In this document: piece after piece, positions 1-7,390 of the stretch
Position numbering within the stretch: the first letter of the stretch is position 1
How the letters are laid out: the number at the start of each line of letters is the position of its first letter
Origin: Bacteroidales bacterium
Lineage (GTDB): Bacteria; Bacteroidota; Bacteroidia; Bacteroidales; UBA932
DNA length: 8,476 bases
Direction of reading: 5' to 3'
Assembly (NCBI GenBank): GCA_017615445.1
Contig: JAGAAD010000068.1
Span: 1 to 8,476, forward strand
The notes under the pieces: generated by a model
Seen by the model: only the letters and a program-made list of their open reading frames with translations
Databases searched by the model: none
What the model was told of the DNA's origin: nothing
Position numbers and translations under genes: made by a program

Positions 1-650
1 AACCTTCCGTCACACATATGCAACTCCCTGTCGCACAGCGCGGCGAGATCGGGGTCGTGGGTAACGATTATTATCGTCTGACCGAGCTGCTCGCGGAGGT
101 CGAAGAAGAGCTGGTGGATTTCCTGTTTGGTCGCGGAGTCCAGGTTTCCGGTCGGTTCGTCGGCCAGCAGCACGGCGGGGTCGTTAATCAGCGCACGCGC
201 TATCGCCACCCTCTGCTGCTCGCCGCCCGAGAGCTCGGCCGGCCTGTGATTCAGGCGGTTCCATAGCCCCACGCGCGAAAGCACTTCTTCCGCCGCCGCT
301 TTCATCTGCGACTGCGTGCGTCCGCCGGCGATCATCGCCGGGATCATCACGTTCTCGAAGGCGGTGAATTCGGGAAGCAGATGGTGCGCCTGGAACACGA
401 AGCCAATCTTGCGGCCACGGAACGCCGCCTTCTCCTTCTCTTTCAGATGAAGCGCATCCTGTCCGTCGATCAGCAGTTCGCCGCTGTCCGGAGTCAGGAG
501 CGTTCCGAGTATCTGAAGCAGAGTGGTCTTTCCGGCACCTGATGCGCCCATAATCGACACCACCTCACCCTTCTCCGCACTGAAATCCACTCCCTTCAGC
601 ACCTCAAGGGCACCGAAAGATTTGCGTATGTTATGAGCTTCGATTATCAT
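1..650 (-). CDS. lolD: LolD-like ABC transporter ATP-binding protein (3' end outside window)
   Basis: This is a cytoplasmic ATPase subunit of an ABC complex, most like LolD, which powers release of lipoproteins from the inner membrane by LolC/E-type partners. Translating from the ATG at 648-650 gives 216 residues with no stop before the edge; the family is about 215-230 residues, so only the tail is missing. Visible motifs are the Walker [10 protein letters not shown] (residues 35-43), Q-loop Gln87 in [21 protein letters not shown], signature LSGGEQQR (140-147), Walker B with catalytic Glu [11 protein letters not shown] (161-171), and H-loop ITHD-like VTHD with His198. The [14 protein letters not shown] stretch and the NLD after Walker B are typical of the LolD/MacB-type subfamily. 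No permease partner is in the window. A MacB/FtsE-type exporter ATPase is the alternative. The gene is divergent from tRNA-Pro, and their promoters overlap. Confidence 0.88.
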   Translation of the reverse strand, partial: MIIEAHNIRKSFGALEVLKGVDFSAEKGEVVSIMGASGAGKTTLLQILGTLLTPDSGELLIDGQDALHLKEKEKAAFRGRKIGFVFQAHHLLPEFTAFENVMIPAMIAGGRTQSQMKAAAEEVLSRVGLWNRLNHRPAELSGGEQQRVAIARALINDPAVLLADEPTGNLDSATKQEIHQLFFDLREQLGQTIIIVTHDPDLAALCDRELHMCDGR

Positions 651-655
651 CTCTA

Positions 656-687
656 CAAATTTACTAAAATTTTGAAATTTGCCGAAA
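656..687 (-). promoter_or_regulatory. Promoter of the lolD-like gene, nearly leaderless
   Basis: On the minus strand TAAATTTG (663 to 656) matches the Bacteroidota -7 consensus TAnnTTTG and lies only 5 nt before the ATG at 650. A weak TTTC at 687-684 sits 20 bp upstream as a possible -33 box. Transcription would start at or within a base or two of the ATG. It overlaps the divergent tRNA promoter, so the two may compete. The -7 match is seen; use in the cell is inferred. Confidence 0.5.
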
Positions 688-701
688 GGCGTCTATCTTT
701 G
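671..701 (+). promoter_or_regulatory. Bacteroidota promoter for the tRNA-Pro unit
   Basis: TTTG at 671-674, a 19-bp spacer and TATCTTTG at 694-701 match the sigma-ABfr consensus TTTG-N19-TAnnTTTG exactly. The expected start is about 706-709, giving a precursor with a leader of roughly 100 nt before the mature tRNA at 812. It faces away from the lolD-like gene and shares DNA with that gene's promoter. Confidence 0.72.
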
Positions 702-804
702 CTGCCCCTTCGGATGCCGTTTAGGCAGAACAGGTGGGATTTGTCCGGAAAAACCGTCAGGCTATCCGGCTTAAAAATCAGGGCGGCAGGTTCACCTTCC
801 GCCC
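702..804 (+). other. Structured leader upstream of tRNA-Pro
   Basis: No convincing gene lies between the promoter and the tRNA. The stretch contains three potential hairpins: CTGCC (702-706) with GGCAG (724-728), CCGGA (745-749) with TCCGG (765-769), and the strongest, GGGCGG-AGGT (781-791) with ACCT-CCGCCC (794-804) around a two-base loop, with one mismatch. The last hairpin ends 7 nt before the tRNA 5' end and is followed by AATTATT. It could be a processing landmark for RNase P/RNase E-type trimming or a weak terminator of a short separate RNA. The sequence does not decide between them. Confidence 0.4.
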
Positions 805-811
805 AATTATT

Positions 812-884
<73 letters not shown>

Positions 885-892
885 CACGAAAC

Positions 893-916
893 GGGCTGCC
901 GATGGCAGCCTATTTT
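893..916 (+). terminator. Intrinsic terminator after tRNA-Pro
   Basis: A perfect 7-bp stem GGCTGCC (894-900)/GGCAGCC (904-910) with a 3-nt loop is followed by TATTTT (911-916). It is nested inside a longer inverted repeat: CACCCCGACA (877-886, the 3' end of the tRNA) pairs perfectly with TGTCGGGGTG (919-928). It ends the tRNA transcript 9 nt after the mature tRNA. Confidence 0.72.
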
Positions 917-930
917 CATGTCGGGGTGTA

Positions 931-959
931 AAAGGTGTCCCGAAAAATGGGACATCTTA
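931..959. repeat. AAGGT-N17-ACCTT family dyad, copy A
   Basis: An imperfect 29-bp palindrome: AAAGGTGTCCC, spacer GAAAAAT, GGGACATCTTA. Nine contiguous pairs plus one G-T pair form the stem. The same outline recurs at 982, 1024, 1086, 1172, 7618 and 7693. The core is closest to copy B. It begins 3 nt after the inverted repeat flanking the tRNA terminator. Confidence 0.7.
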
Positions 960-981
960 TGCGTTTTACCCCCTTTTCGCG

Positions 982-1010
982 CAAGGTGTCCCGAATTTTG
1001 GGACACCTTT
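982..1010. repeat. AAGGT-N17-ACCTT family dyad, copy B
   Basis: A 29-bp palindrome with a perfect 10-bp stem, AAGGTGTCCC (983-992)/GGGACACCTT (1000-1009), around GAATTTT. The TTTT at 1008-1011 makes it look like a terminator on the plus strand, but the T run starts inside the stem and no gene ends here. It shares the GTCCCGAA...GGGAC core with copy A, and GCGCAAGGT at its left edge with copy E. Confidence 0.75.
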
Positions 1011-1020
1011 TACGCTTGCC

Positions 1021-1117
1021 GCACAAGGTGGAATCTCAGGGGCGGGACCTTGTGCGCTAGATCGCTTGTGTTGAGGTATTTCGCGCAAGGTCCCCGGGCT
1101 AAAGTTCCACCTTGTGT
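1021..1117. repeat. Mirrored pair of dyads, copies D and E
   Basis: Two 29-bp dyads lie as inverted copies of each other. Copy D pairs GCACAAGGT (1021-1029) with ACCTTGTGC (1047-1055). Copy E pairs CGCAAGGT (1084-1091) with ACCTTGTG (1109-1116). The outer arms CACAAGGTGGAA and TTCCACCTTGTG are reverse complements, as are the inner arms GGACCTTGTGCGC and GCGCAAGGTCC apart from one base. The whole unit can therefore fold as two small hairpins or one long cruciform. The 27 bp between the dyads shows no recognisable signal. The layout matches the pair at 7614-7725. Confidence 0.75.
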
Positions 1118-1169
1118 AGCACGATTAAAGGCGTGGGAGATAAGATGCTGTAAATCAACGAGTTAAACG

Positions 1170-1201
1170 AATTAGGTGCCCCAATTTCGGGACACCTAAT
1201 T
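1170..1201. repeat. AAGGT-type dyad, copy C
   Basis: An imperfect palindrome with 13-bp arms, AATTAGGTGCCCC (1170-1182) and GGGACACCTAATT (1189-1201), with one C-A mismatch and a 6-nt loop AATTTC. It is one base shorter inside than the other family members. It is the last repeat before the gene at 1301 and is followed by AT-rich DNA with no clear gene. Confidence 0.7.
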
Positions 1202-1285
1202 TGCGTAATTCGCTGATAGTCAGGTGGTTGTCCCCCACGGGATAAAACCAGGGAAGACTAATTATCCCCTTCCCCAAAAAAAGAG

Positions 1286-1299
1286 TATATTTGTAGGAG
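1286..1299 (+). promoter_or_regulatory. -7 promoter element and start signal of the gene at 1301
   Basis: TATATTTG at 1286-1293 fits TAnnTTTG. No TTTG box is seen about 20 bp upstream, where the sequence is TTAT at 1262-1265. The expected transcription start is within about 3 nt of the ATG at 1301. AGGAG at 1295-1299 is only one base from the ATG, too close to act as a normal Shine-Dalgarno, so translation may start on a leaderless mRNA. Confidence 0.45.
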
Positions 1300-1300
1300 T

Positions 1301-1987
1301 ATGAAACGAATTATTCTCCTGATCGCGGCGGCGATGATGGTTTGCTATTGCAACCAGATTCCGAGTGATAAAGCACCAGAGGAAGATGAAGTTGATGGTT
1401 GGGCGGCATGGGAGCCCTACTTTTTTTCTTCTTTTAAGTACATCATCAGAGTCGCACACCTCAGGCCAAAAGAAAGGGCAAATAGAGAGGTTGTCATCTA
1501 TTTTGATGATATCAAGGGAGTTCAAAGAATAGAGGTCCCAAGAGAAAAGTATGACAGCATTCGCATAGCTCTTGGAGACACTATTCCTTTCCTTCACTCT
1601 GACGCCGACCCTCCCGGGATTGGATGTATTCACGATTATGATGAGATAACACTGACATCTAATTCAGAATATGAGGGCGTTCCTGCAGGAGAGTCACTCA
1701 ATTCTTTGGTTGATTTCTTCTACGAAACACCTATTCCCTGGCTGCAAACCGATAGATTTGTGGACTCAAACGGAAAAGTTAAACACACGTACGATCCAGA
1801 ATACAGTAGGATAACATGCCGTATGGATGAGTTGGATCCAGGAGATTTGAATGGATGTTATTATAAGTGCAAACTCATATTCCCCACAGAGCCGGATCCG
1901 GAGCAGTCTTTCACCCTTTCCTTCAGGGGACCTGTCAGAAAGGCCTCTACCACATTCACCGTTCCGGTTGCATCAAGCGGGTATTAG
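1301..1987 (+). CDS. Exported protein of unknown function, possible lipoprotein
   Basis: I do not recognise a family in this 228-residue protein. Residues 1-17 form a signal peptide (MKRIILLIAAAMMVCYC) with cysteines at 15 and 17, neither in a canonical lipobox, so lipidation is possible but uncertain. An acidic stretch (PEEDEVD, about 25-31) follows, as in some surface-exposed Bacteroidota lipoproteins. The rest is rich in alternating hydrophobic and charged residues, suggesting beta strands, with further cysteines in GIGCIHDYDE, RITCRMDE and NGCYYKCKL. The DNA is visibly more AT-rich than the central operon genes. The first 37 bases match the start of the esterase gene at 7390 at 35 positions. 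It is monocistronic and convergent with the DUF4377-like gene, overlapping its 3' end by 32 bp. No terminator is evident. Confidence 0.78.
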   Translation: MKRIILLIAAAMMVCYCNQIPSDKAPEEDEVDGWAAWEPYFFSSFKYIIRVAHLRPKERANREVVIYFDDIKGVQRIEVPREKYDSIRIALGDTIPFLHSDADPPGIGCIHDYDEITLTSNSEYEGVPAGESLNSLVDFFYETPIPWLQTDRFVDSNGKVKHTYDPEYSRITCRMDELDPGDLNGCYYKCKLIFPTEPDPEQSFTLSFRGPVRKASTTFTVPVASSGY

Positions 1988-2411
1988 TTGCGTCAGCGGC
2001 CATACTCGCTGGGCGGGAGCAGATCTGGGCTGCAGGGATATAGTGATCAGGAAGTCCCTCGGATTGCTTTTCTTCGTCGGAAAGAACTTTGACTAATCTC
2101 AAATAATAGAATGTCACGTCGTCCGCATAACCAAGAAGTGATTGATCCAGTATTCTGTTTGCCCGGATACGGTATTCGTGTCCCCTCTGATAATCAAGAC
2201 CTTCTATCTTCTCATACTGCGTGTCCCACTCCTTAGCGCCCTTTTCTTTGATAAAGTAGTAGGGGATCCAATTGTCGGCCGATCCTTGATAGCATCCTTT
2301 ATCCGAGGCCACAATGTACTCTTTTGCAGGATAAACGACTAAGTCGCCCTCATGCTTGACGCAAGAAGCTAAGAGAGCCACCGCGGCGAGAGTCAGAATA
2401 AATCTTTTCAT
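1956..2411 (-). CDS. DUF4377-like lipoprotein, last gene of the leftward operon
   Basis: This is a 151-residue predicted lipoprotein with a canonical lipobox LLAS-C (Cys17). Residues about 30-121 fit the DUF4377 pattern as I recall it: a conserved early Cys (Cys40), YYFIKEKGAKEW (51-62), IEGLDYQRGHEYRIRAN (69-85), and TFYYLRLVKVLSDEEKQSEGLP (100-121). The molecular role of the domain is not established; it often occurs in envelope lipoproteins. The last 25 or so residues after the domain are not family-like and run over the 3' end of the convergent gene, so the true end may once have been earlier. It starts 23 bp after the acyltransferase stop, with no promoter motif in the gap, so it is probably co-transcribed. 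Its DNA is more AT-rich than the upstream operon genes. Confidence 0.72.
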   Translation of the reverse strand: MKRFILTLAAVALLASCVKHEGDLVVYPAKEYIVASDKGCYQGSADNWIPYYFIKEKGAKEWDTQYEKIEGLDYQRGHEYRIRANRILDQSLLGYADDVTFYYLRLVKVLSDEEKQSEGLPDHYIPAAQICSRPASMAADATNTRLMQPER

Positions 2412-2434
2412 AATTATATAGTAGTTGATTTATA

Positions 2435-3661
2435 CTAGCCCATTATCCACTTGCCGACGCGGGGGAGGCGGCGAATGAGGACGCAGATCAGGGCGACGAG
2501 GACGAAGGAGCTGATGGCGGTGAGGAGAATCTCGACAGGGGTGGTCCAGACGGGGCCGAGGGCGCCGTCCAGGCCGAGGCCCAGCCAGGAACGCACCCAG
2601 CCGGAAATCAGGCCGAGAAGGAGCAGGTGGCTCAGATACATTCCATAGCCGGCTTCAGAAACCGGAACGACGATGCGGCGATAGAACGCACCGGCGCCCC
2701 CGGCGGGAAGGGTACCGGAATCAGTTCCAACAGAAGAACCGGAGAGATTCACCGAACGACCATGGGCGATCTTCCGGAAGAGGAGAATCCAACCGATAGT
2801 CATAAGCGCAACACCGAGGGTGTCATTGAGCCAGGGCCCTTCCCAAAGGGCGGCGAGGCCGACTGGGCCCTCGACGGGGAACACCCCGTCGCAATCGGCC
2901 CAGACTCGGCTAAGAAAGCCCGTTGAGCAGATGGCAAAACCGCAAAGGAAAACAGGAAGCCCTATCGCCAGGGTCTTGCCCCATGACAGCTCTCCCACAA
3001 ACTTGCGGAAATACAGTCCCAGCAGCATATATCCCACAAAACCGCTCAGGTAGTAGAAGACGCCGTAGGCATTCCAGCTGGCCTCGCCCCACAACGGATA
3101 CAACGCCGCGTTGGGTATGCCCGAAGGGCCATAGATCACCGGCGCAGGACCGCCGACCGCCTGGCGGATGAGCGGAACCACCGTCGTGAAAAGCCAAATA
3201 CCGATATAGACCTGCAGCTCCCGCTTTCCGACTCGTGAAGCCCACGGCGACAGCAGCGGCATTATCAGGTACAGGCCTATCAGCATGTAGACGAACCATA
3301 GATGCCCGGCGGCGTAGTTGAAATTCAGCAGCAGATCCTTGAAGTTCTGGACCGGTTCACCCCAAACAAGAGCATAAACGACCGACCAGACGGCAAACGG
3401 AATCAGAATTCGCGCCGCGCGCCTCTTGAAGAATTCGCCGGTGGAATAATGCAGGGGGAACTGAAGATAGCTGGACGCAACTATGAATAACGCCACGCAC
3501 GCGCGAGGCAAAACGTTCAAGAAACCAACCCAGAACGCGTCGGCCTTCGTCAGAATCAGCGAGCCTTCACCGCCAAGGTAAAACGGTTCGCAACTATGCG
3601 TCAGCATCACCCCGAAGCAGGCGAATATGCGCAGCCAGTCTATCCAGATTTCCCTTTTCAT
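2435..3661 (-). CDS. Membrane acyltransferase, Acyl_transf_3 family
   Basis: This 408-residue polytopic inner-membrane protein has the marks of acyltransferase family 3 (OafA/OatA/WecH type), whose members move acetyl or other short acyl groups onto sugars and other acceptors. The N-terminus IDWLRIFACFGVMLTHS carries Arg11 and His22 in the RX10H arrangement associated with activity. RRAARILIPF (about 84-93), HLWFVYMLIGLYLIMPLL (about 119-136) and SEAGYGMYLSHLLLLGLI (near 340-357) are classic segments. About ten membrane helices can be picked out. There is no periplasmic SGNH domain, so it is the stand-alone form. A Gly/Ser-rich loop lies near residues 305-325. The ATG is 3 bp after the thioesterase stop, implying coupled expression. 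The acceptor and acyl chain cannot be read from the sequence. Confidence 0.88.
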   Translation of the reverse strand: MKREIWIDWLRIFACFGVMLTHSCEPFYLGGEGSLILTKADAFWVGFLNVLPRACVALFIVASSYLQFPLHYSTGEFFKRRAARILIPFAVWSVVYALVWGEPVQNFKDLLLNFNYAAGHLWFVYMLIGLYLIMPLLSPWASRVGKRELQVYIGIWLFTTVVPLIRQAVGGPAPVIYGPSGIPNAALYPLWGEASWNAYGVFYYLSGFVGYMLLGLYFRKFVGELSWGKTLAIGLPVFLCGFAICSTGFLSRVWADCDGVFPVEGPVGLAALWEGPWLNDTLGVALMTIGWILLFRKIAHGRSVNLSGSSVGTDSGTLPAGGAGAFYRRIVVPVSEAGYGMYLSHLLLLGLISGWVRSWLGLGLDGALGPVWTTPVEILLTAISSFVLVALICVLIRRLPRVGKWIMG

Positions 3662-3664
3662 ACT

Positions 3665-4387
3665 TTAAAATTCCATTTTAACCAGGAAGCGAACAATCTC
3701 GTCAGCGACCCCGCAGAAGTACCACACATCGCCGTCACGTCCCAGTTTAAACTCAACCTGCATACCCGGCCCCACCTCAGCGAAATAATTAATCTCCAGA
3801 TCGCGCAGCGAGTGCTCTGCCAGATAATCGAGCGGCAGCGCGTCGAACGCCCACTGGGCGTAGATGCAGTTGTTCACATGGCCGTTCGAGTCGATTTCGC
3901 TGAACAGCGGGACGTGCGAGCCGGCGGGCTCCATGGCCAAGCCTTCGGGCACTACGAGCTTTGTGCACAGCGGGAGCGTGTCCTCCTCGCAGTGCGAGTC
4001 CTCGCGGAAAGGCGGCATGCCGCGGAAGATCGAGCGGTTCGCGAGATCGAGCACGGTCCATGCCGACGTCGCCTCGGCGAGCACTGCGCCGCCTCGGAAG
4101 AGGCGGAAGTTGCGGTGCCACAGCGGGCCGGTCTTCCCGCGCGACCATGTCTCCAGCCGCAGTTCTTCACCCCATAGGGGCAACTCGCGGACATGGATAT
4201 GGATGCGGTTCAGCACCCACGCCAGGCCGAGCGGACGCAGCGCTTCATAGCCGGCGCCGCAGAACGCAGAACCGGCATAGCCCGCCTCCTGCAGGTAGCA
4301 CTGCAGATAGAACGGCTTGAGCCTGCTGGCGCAGTCCACTTCGTGGCTCTGCACCCTAAACGCGATGTTGACTTTATTGTTTTGCAT
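3665..4387 (-). CDS. Acyl-ACP thioesterase, double hot-dog family
   Basis: This 240-residue cytoplasmic protein resembles bacterial acyl-ACP thioesterases (PF01643), which hydrolyse fatty acyl-ACP and release free fatty acids. The first hot-dog half contains the helix region YLQCYLQEAGYAGSAFCGAGYEALRPLGLAWVLNRIHI (27-64) and strands LRLETWSRG and AEATSAWTVLDLANR. The second half carries DSNGHVNNCIYAQW (166-179), the D-x-N-x-H-x-N-N signature with Asn168 and His170 in the catalytic positions. The length fits the bacterial family. The start overlaps the 3' end of the oxidoreductase gene by 14 bp and its stop is 3 bp before the acyltransferase ATG, so all three are probably translated from one mRNA. 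It could supply or divert acyl chains, but no direct link to the acyltransferase is shown. Confidence 0.87.
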   Translation of the reverse strand: MQNNKVNIAFRVQSHEVDCASRLKPFYLQCYLQEAGYAGSAFCGAGYEALRPLGLAWVLNRIHIHVRELPLWGEELRLETWSRGKTGPLWHRNFRLFRGGAVLAEATSAWTVLDLANRSIFRGMPPFREDSHCEEDTLPLCTKLVVPEGLAMEPAGSHVPLFSEIDSNGHVNNCIYAQWAFDALPLDYLAEHSLRDLEINYFAEVGPGMQVEFKLGRDGDVWYFCGVADEIVRFLVKMEF

Positions 4388-6308
4388 GGACTTCCCCAGA
4401 AAGTGTGACTATATGTGTGTGGAACGGGTCGAGTTCGGAGTCGATCAGGCGCGCGGCTTCCAGGCGGGAGACCGTGGACTTGTCGCGAAGGGGCGTGTCG
4501 ATTGCAGAGCCCTTGATGCTTTCCAGAAGTTCCACGAACGCTGCGCCAGTGTAAGCGGCGGTCGAATTCTCATGCGCGATACCGTAGTATTCTTCGAGAT
4601 ATAGCTCGTTTTTCAGCAGGTTGGCGCTATTGCGGAAGCGCATTTCGTTGGACCAACCGACCGTCTCGCCCTTGCCGCGCATGATGCCGGTGGAGCCTAT
4701 GCGCTGGAGAATCAGAAAATCGGGGCTGGAAGGCTCGAGGTCCAGATACGGCTGGAGACGGGCGCCGGCCTTGAGCAGCGCTTCCTGCACGTCGCGCACG
4801 CTGACCTCGCGAGGCAGCTTGCGCTTCCGGATCGCGAGCGCTGCAAGCGCGCCGGCGGCCTGCCCGAGTTCCATGGTCACAGGCTGCAGACGTGTCGAAC
4901 CGTTGATCAAATTGGTTACGGATATGGACTTCTCGGCCACGAGCATACCGTCCACGTCCTTGGGAATTATGCAGCCCAGCGGCACCGTGAAGGGAACTAT
5001 CTTCGGGAAGTTGATCTTAATGCTCTGCCAGTTCGGGTACTGATAATGATGGTGGTCCACAGGATAATCGCCTACCGCGATACCCGTGCGGAAGCCCTGA
5101 TACTCGAAAGGAGAAGCGGCTTCCAGAACGCTGAAGAGGTACTCGCCCTCTATGCGGCGCGACTCGCGGTGGTAGGGAATCAGCGGGAACTTGTCCGCGG
5201 TAGGGTACTGGTCGTCCGCGAGGCCGTAGGTGTTGTAACCGATCTTGGTCTGCAGGTAGTAGAGGAAACCGAGGGAGTGAAGTTTCGCCTTCTCGATCGC
5301 GACTGCGCGCTCGCTGCGGCTCATCTCCACGAGGTTCACGTAGTAGTCGTTGCCGTAGATAGGCCAGTTGATCATTATCTCGCCGCCGGGCAGCAGGCCG
5401 TAGGACATCATCTCGGCCGCAGACCAGATGGTCTGGCCGGTGGTGTTAGGGACGTTGTAGGCGCTCTTGCAGCTGTTGTAGTAGAGGCTTTCGTCGTAGT
5501 CCTCCGGCCGGGGGATGGTGACGTCGCGACCGTAGTCTTTCAGGGTCATGACCATGGTCAGGTCCTGCACCACGTCGTTCGGGCCGATGGCCATGGATTC
5601 GCCCGCATACGAGGGGGCGTCCATTCCCACGCGGTACCGGACGCCGGCGGCCTTCGCCACGTCGCCCAGCTCGGTGCAGTCTATCACCAGGTCCGCCTCG
5701 ATCGTGCGCGTCCCGGAAGCCGTGGCGAACGTGGCCGCCCAGCCGCCGGCTCCCCCGCTGATGCTCTCGAACGCCGCCTCCTTGATGACCGTGAGATTAT
5801 TGTAGGTCGAGACCCAGTCTTCGAATATCCGCTCCGCCACCTTCGGGCTGTAGAGCATGTTGCTGACCCAGCCGGTCTTGAGCGCCGCGAGCGAGCCGTA
5901 GTGCATCACCAGCGCGTCCGCGAACTCGCCGAAGAGGCCCTGGCGCATCTTGTGGTTGCCGTCCGTGGCGCTGACGCCGGCCGAAGTGAGCATGCCGCCC
6001 AGCCATGGCGTTTCCTCCACGAGAATCACGTCCACGCCGAGCCTGGCCGCCTGAATCGCAGCGCAGACTCCGCTCGAACCGCCGCCTATCACCAGCACAG
6101 TGCCAGTGCCGTCGTCCGGCTCCACCTCCGGCGGGTTAACCGGAGTCACGGGCGGCGCTTCCGTCGTGTCCACAGGCCCCGGCGGATCCACGGTGACGCT
6201 GTCCGTCGGCGTCGTGTTCCACTCCTGCGGCCACGGCCGGACCTTCTCAGGCTCGGGCGCGCAAGCCACAGCTATGACAGCGATTAAGGCTGGGAGGAAG
6301 CGCTTCAT
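4374..6308 (-). CDS. Lipoprotein FAD-dependent oxidoreductase (FAD_oxidored family)
   Basis: This 644-residue protein starts at MKRFLPALIAVIAVAC; this ATG is preferred over an in-frame upstream one because it begins a signal peptide and forms an ATGA overlap with the esterase stop. Cys16 after AVA is a relaxed lipobox. A Pro/Thr/Glu-rich linker (about 27-67) leads to a Rossmann FAD-binding motif VLVIGGGSSGVCAAIQAARLG (71-91) with Glu98 in ILVEE, then WLGGMLTSAGVSATDGNH (102-119) and DLVIDCTELGDVAKAAGVRYRVG. A second FAD-site-like stretch, INGSTRLQPVTMELGQAAGALAALA, lies near residues 468-492. This pattern is PF12831, common in gut Bacteroidota and often misnamed xanthan lyase. The last 80 or so residues, ending near TVSRLEAARLIDSELDPF, recall an SLH-like tail. 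The substrate is unknown; the context suggests oxidation of an exported sugar or aromatic compound. Confidence 0.85.
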   Translation of the reverse strand: MKRFLPALIAVIAVACAPEPEKVRPWPQEWNTTPTDSVTVDPPGPVDTTEAPPVTPVNPPEVEPDDGTGTVLVIGGGSSGVCAAIQAARLGVDVILVEETPWLGGMLTSAGVSATDGNHKMRQGLFGEFADALVMHYGSLAALKTGWVSNMLYSPKVAERIFEDWVSTYNNLTVIKEAAFESISGGAGGWAATFATASGTRTIEADLVIDCTELGDVAKAAGVRYRVGMDAPSYAGESMAIGPNDVVQDLTMVMTLKDYGRDVTIPRPEDYDESLYYNSCKSAYNVPNTTGQTIWSAAEMMSYGLLPGGEIMINWPIYGNDYYVNLVEMSRSERAVAIEKAKLHSLGFLYYLQTKIGYNTYGLADDQYPTADKFPLIPYHRESRRIEGEYLFSVLEAASPFEYQGFRTGIAVGDYPVDHHHYQYPNWQSIKINFPKIVPFTVPLGCIIPKDVDGMLVAEKSISVTNLINGSTRLQPVTMELGQAAGALAALAIRKRKLPREVSVRDVQEALLKAGARLQPYLDLEPSSPDFLILQRIGSTGIMRGKGETVGWSNEMRFRNSANLLKNELYLEEYYGIAHENSTAAYTGAAFVELLESIKGSAIDTPLRDKSTVSRLEAARLIDSELDPFHTHIVTLSGEVHAKQ

Positions 6309-7390
6309 TTGAACAGAGTCGGGGCTAAGGTCTGCAGGTCCGCCCTCCAGGTGATCCATGAATGACCGGCCTGGGCGTTTTCCAGATATTCGTATTTGAT
6401 CCCGGCTTCGCGCAGGTAGCCGAGAGCCTCCTGACAGTTCTTATAAGCTATGTCGGACGGGCCGCCCTGGGTGAAATAGAGAGCCTTGAAGTTCAGCTTC
6501 GGGGCGATCTTTTTCAGCTGGATCTGCTCTATGTATTCCTGCTGGTGCCCGGGCGAGAAGCTGGAGCTCAGCACCCAGACATAGTTGAAGAGTTCGGGAT
6601 GCCTGAACGCGGTCTCGATTGTCTCCATTCCGCCCATCGAAAGGCCTGCCATGGCGCGATGGTCCTTGTCGGCAATCACGCGGTAGTTCGCTTCCACGAA
6701 CGGGATTATGCTGCGAACCATGTCCTCGCCGAAGAGCGGCACCTCGCTCATCATGTCCGGGCCGGGAATGCTGCCGTTCGGCATGACCACGATCATAGGG
6801 ACCATCTCCCCTGCCGCGAGCATGTTGTCCAGGATCCAGCCGGCCGCGCCCACTCCGGGCCATGATGCGTCGTTGTCCCCGCCGCCGTGCACGAGATACA
6901 GCACCGGCAGCGCCTCAGCGGACTTCTCATAGCCCGCCGGGGTCCACACGTGCATGCGCCTGAGCTGACCGAGCGTCTCGGAGTAATACCAGCGCTGTGC
7001 CAGTGCCCCGTGCGGGACGTCCTTGATATATGCGGGGCCTTTCGTGAACACGCTGGCCTGCTCGGCGCTGAGCGGCGCCTTCGGGTCCTGCACCCTCACG
7101 CCGTCCACTATGAACGAGTAGCGGAAGCTTCCGTCCGCGAGCCCCTCGCAGAGCCCCTGCCACACACCGTTCTCCTGCTTTGCGAACTGCACCGGCTTGT
7201 CCCAAGGCAAATCTCCCGTCACCCTGATGCTCTGCGCATTCGGCGCATAGATCTGGAACAGGACCTTACCGTCCGCGAGGACTTTCACAGACTGAAGAGT
7301 GTCATTCGGCGTGGGCTGGCGAAACCACTGCGCCCCCGCGCTCCCGCAGCAAGTCATCGCCGCCGCGATCAGAAGAATTATTCGTTTCAT
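6305..7390 (-). CDS. Secreted CE1-type esterase with N-terminal beta-sandwich domain
   Basis: This 361-residue exported alpha/beta hydrolase resembles feruloyl or acetyl-xylan esterases of the esterase D/CE1 group. A signal peptide ends near SAGA-Q (cleavage about residue 20). Residues about 30-118 form an E-set/CBM48-like module (VLFQIYAPNAQSIRVTGDLP, GVWQGL, GSFRYSFIVDGVRVQDPKAP). The catalytic domain follows, with oxyanion region LYLVHGGGDNDASW (164-177), nucleophile elbow GLSMGG (Ser251), probable acid Asp313 in GGPSD and His343 in AGHSW. This layout is typical of plant-cell-wall esterases in Bacteroidota, but the exact ester bond is not determinable. The start overlaps the upstream antitoxin-like ORF stop as ATGA, and its own stop overlaps the oxidoreductase start the same way. 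The signal-peptide DNA is nearly identical to that of the gene at 1301. Confidence 0.9.
   Translation of the reverse strand: MKRIILLIAAAMTCCGSAGAQWFRQPTPNDTLQSVKVLADGKVLFQIYAPNAQSIRVTGDLPWDKPVQFAKQENGVWQGLCEGLADGSFRYSFIVDGVRVQDPKAPLSAEQASVFTKGPAYIKDVPHGALAQRWYYSETLGQLRRMHVWTPAGYEKSAEALPVLYLVHGGGDNDASWPGVGAAGWILDNMLAAGEMVPMIVVMPNGSIPGPDMMSEVPLFGEDMVRSIIPFVEANYRVIADKDHRAMAGLSMGGMETIETAFRHPELFNYVWVLSSSFSPGHQQEYIEQIQLKKIAPKLNFKALYFTQGGPSDIAYKNCQEALGYLREAGIKYEYLENAQAGHSWITWRADLQTLAPTLFK

Noticed and set aside
931..1201. Possible CRISPR array or tandem terminators
   Set aside because: The repeats are palindromes with unequal sequence and irregular spacing, with no cas genes, and no gene ends upstream except the tRNA, which has its own terminator.
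3596..4177. Plus-strand open frame of 193 codons
   Set aside because: Antisense shadow of the thioesterase gene, whose minus-strand product carries the DxNxHxNN signature.
5046..6287. Plus-strand open frame of 413 codons
   Set aside because: A shadow of the GC-rich FAD oxidoreductase gene on the other strand; the product is His/Arg/Val-rich without motifs.
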